The notes under the pieces were generated by a model. The model did no database searches. It was not told the DNA's origin and saw only the letters and a program-made list of their open reading frames with translations. The translations under genes were made by a program, and so were the position numbers. DNA of 64,000 nt, taken from NCBI GenBank assembly GCA_033032865.1, contig JAWHQI010000306.1:1612001-1676000 (forward strand), given 5' to 3'. Positions 63,037 to 64,000 of the stretch are shown in pieces (position 1 is the first letter of the stretch; each line of letters opens with the position of its first letter). Source of the DNA: Dactylorhiza incarnata. Its lineage: Eukaryota > Streptophyta > Magnoliopsida > Asparagales > Orchidaceae.

Positions 63037-64000
63037 TGTTGAAACCAATAAATTGGTCTCTCGAGGAGTTCGGGCCCTCAACAAGTTGAGGGGTGACCAA
63101 CACTTACTCCTCCCCAGGGAGAGCTCTAGACTAAGAGGCTAAGGAACTAGGAACAAGGCCAAGGGCTTAGCAAGGAGGTCTCACCACACACCCGGAAGAT
63201 CTTAGAGCGCTTCCCCTCCCAAGCCAATGCTAAGCTTGGGCACCTTTGGAGGCTCTCTCCACCCAACAAAAGGGACTTAGGGGGAGGTGGTCAAGAGAGA
63301 AGATCTAAAGAGCAGTCACTCCAAATGGTGCCCCCTTGGTCCTATTTATAGGATTTTGAACTTGGCCTGCAAATAGCCACAATCTGGCCTACGAGATTAC
63401 GAAAATACACCCAGATTTGGCCTGCGAATAGCCAAATCCCGCTGTTCTACGGCGCTAAACGCAGACCGAACCTCCTTACTGGAGCTGGGGCGAGGGGGGG
63501 CAGGTCTCCTCCCTTGCTCTCTCCCCTCACTGGACTGGGCGAGCCGGGAGGTCGCCCCTCCTGGGCTCGCCCTCTGCTGGGGCGGGGGTGAGAGGGGCTG
63601 GGCGCCTTCTCCTCTCGCCCCCCCTTACAAGGGGCGGGGGCGAGGGGGGCTGGGCGCCTCCTCCTCTCGCACCCCTTACAAAGGGGCGGGGGCGAGAGGG
63701 GCTGGGCGCCTCCTCCTCTCGCCCCCCTTACAAAGGGGCGAGGGCGAGAGGGGCTGGGCGCCTCCTCCTCTCTCCCCCCTTACAAGGGGCGGGGGCGAGA
63801 GGGGTTGGGCCTCCTCCTCTCGCCCCCCTTACAAGGGGCGGGGGCGAGAGGGGTTGGGCCTCCGACTCTTGCCCCCCTTATAAGGGGCGGGGGCGAGAGG
63901 GGCCGAGCCTCCTCCTCTCGCCCCCCTTACAAGGGGCGGGGGCGAGGGGGGCCGCGCCTCCTCCTCTCGCCCCCCTTACAAAGGGGAGGGGGCGAGAGGG
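63037..64000 (-). mobile_element. 5' LTR of the Tat-type element (partial)
   Basis: The LTR end is at 63037; TTTTGGTGCGGTGAGCG on the - strand after it may be the primer site. At least eight units of the 50-bp hairpin array fill 63560-64000. The LTR start is beyond the window. Confidence 0.85.

Larger units (their letters stand above)
59836..64000 (-). mobile_element. Tat-type gypsy element with gag only (TR-GAG-like), cut by the window end
   Basis: On the - strand the 5' LTR starts outside the window and ends at 63037 (TTGGTTTCAACA), followed by gag (61711-62988), a short non-coding stretch and the 3' LTR (about 59836-61634). The two LTR ends (TGTTGAAACCAATAAATTGG at 59836 and 63037) and the following 400 bp are almost identical, except for a 77-bp segment at 63067-63143 missing from the left copy. 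Confidence 0.87.

Overview
This is nuclear DNA of a flowering plant. The evidence is spliced exons with GT/AG borders and very long introns, Ty1/copia and Ty3/gypsy elements with plant-type initiator-Met primer sites, an RTE-type LINE, Au-type SINEs, hAT, MULE and Tourist-like DNA elements, and long AT-rich spacers. I see no bacterial, organellar, rRNA or tRNA genes. The species cannot be told from the sequence.

Host genes. Two genes run toward each other. On the + strand, exons at 2040-2145, 13287-13430 and 27192-27439 encode the RNA-binding core and a probable C-terminus of a PHAX-like protein (phosphorylated adapter RNA export). They are separated by introns of about 11.1 and 13.8 kb that are filled with transposons. 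On the - strand, four exons (49902-50071, 38239-38302, 34802-34850, 34395-34515) join in one continuous reading frame to give the last 131 residues of a plant protein I do not recognise. Its introns (about 11.6, 3.4 and 0.3 kb) are also loaded with elements. The first exons of both genes are outside the window or unresolved.

Layout. 1-13 kb: the first PHAX intron, with a 5'-truncated LINE, two Au SINEs, tandem hAT-like ends, a decayed transposon ORF and a second LINE copy with a clear target duplication. 14.4-15.6 kb: two LTRs of a chromovirus in inverted orientation. 15.8-26.4 kb: a Ty1/copia element (5-bp target duplication CCTCT) that has itself received a 4-kb solo LTR (GTTGA) and a hAT-like element, which in turn received a 585-bp hAT element (GTTATTGA). 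27-36 kb: intergenic DNA with several Tourist-like MITEs, a MULE transposase relic, a 28-bp palindromic array and long homopolymers. 36-50 kb: a solo LTR, chromovirus remnants and a 1.8-kb non-autonomous LTR element. 51.5-58.3 kb: a gag-only gypsy element with a tandem triplication and a hAT insertion in its 5' LTR. 59.8 kb to the end: a Tat-type gypsy element that keeps only gag, with GC-rich hairpin arrays in its LTRs.

Almost all transposon ORFs are broken by stops or frameshifts. I found no convincing new biological system. The observations most worth following are the two reconstructed host genes, the nested insertions with readable target duplications, the hAT pair with an internal empty site, and the palindrome arrays and homopolymer tracts in the LTR regions.
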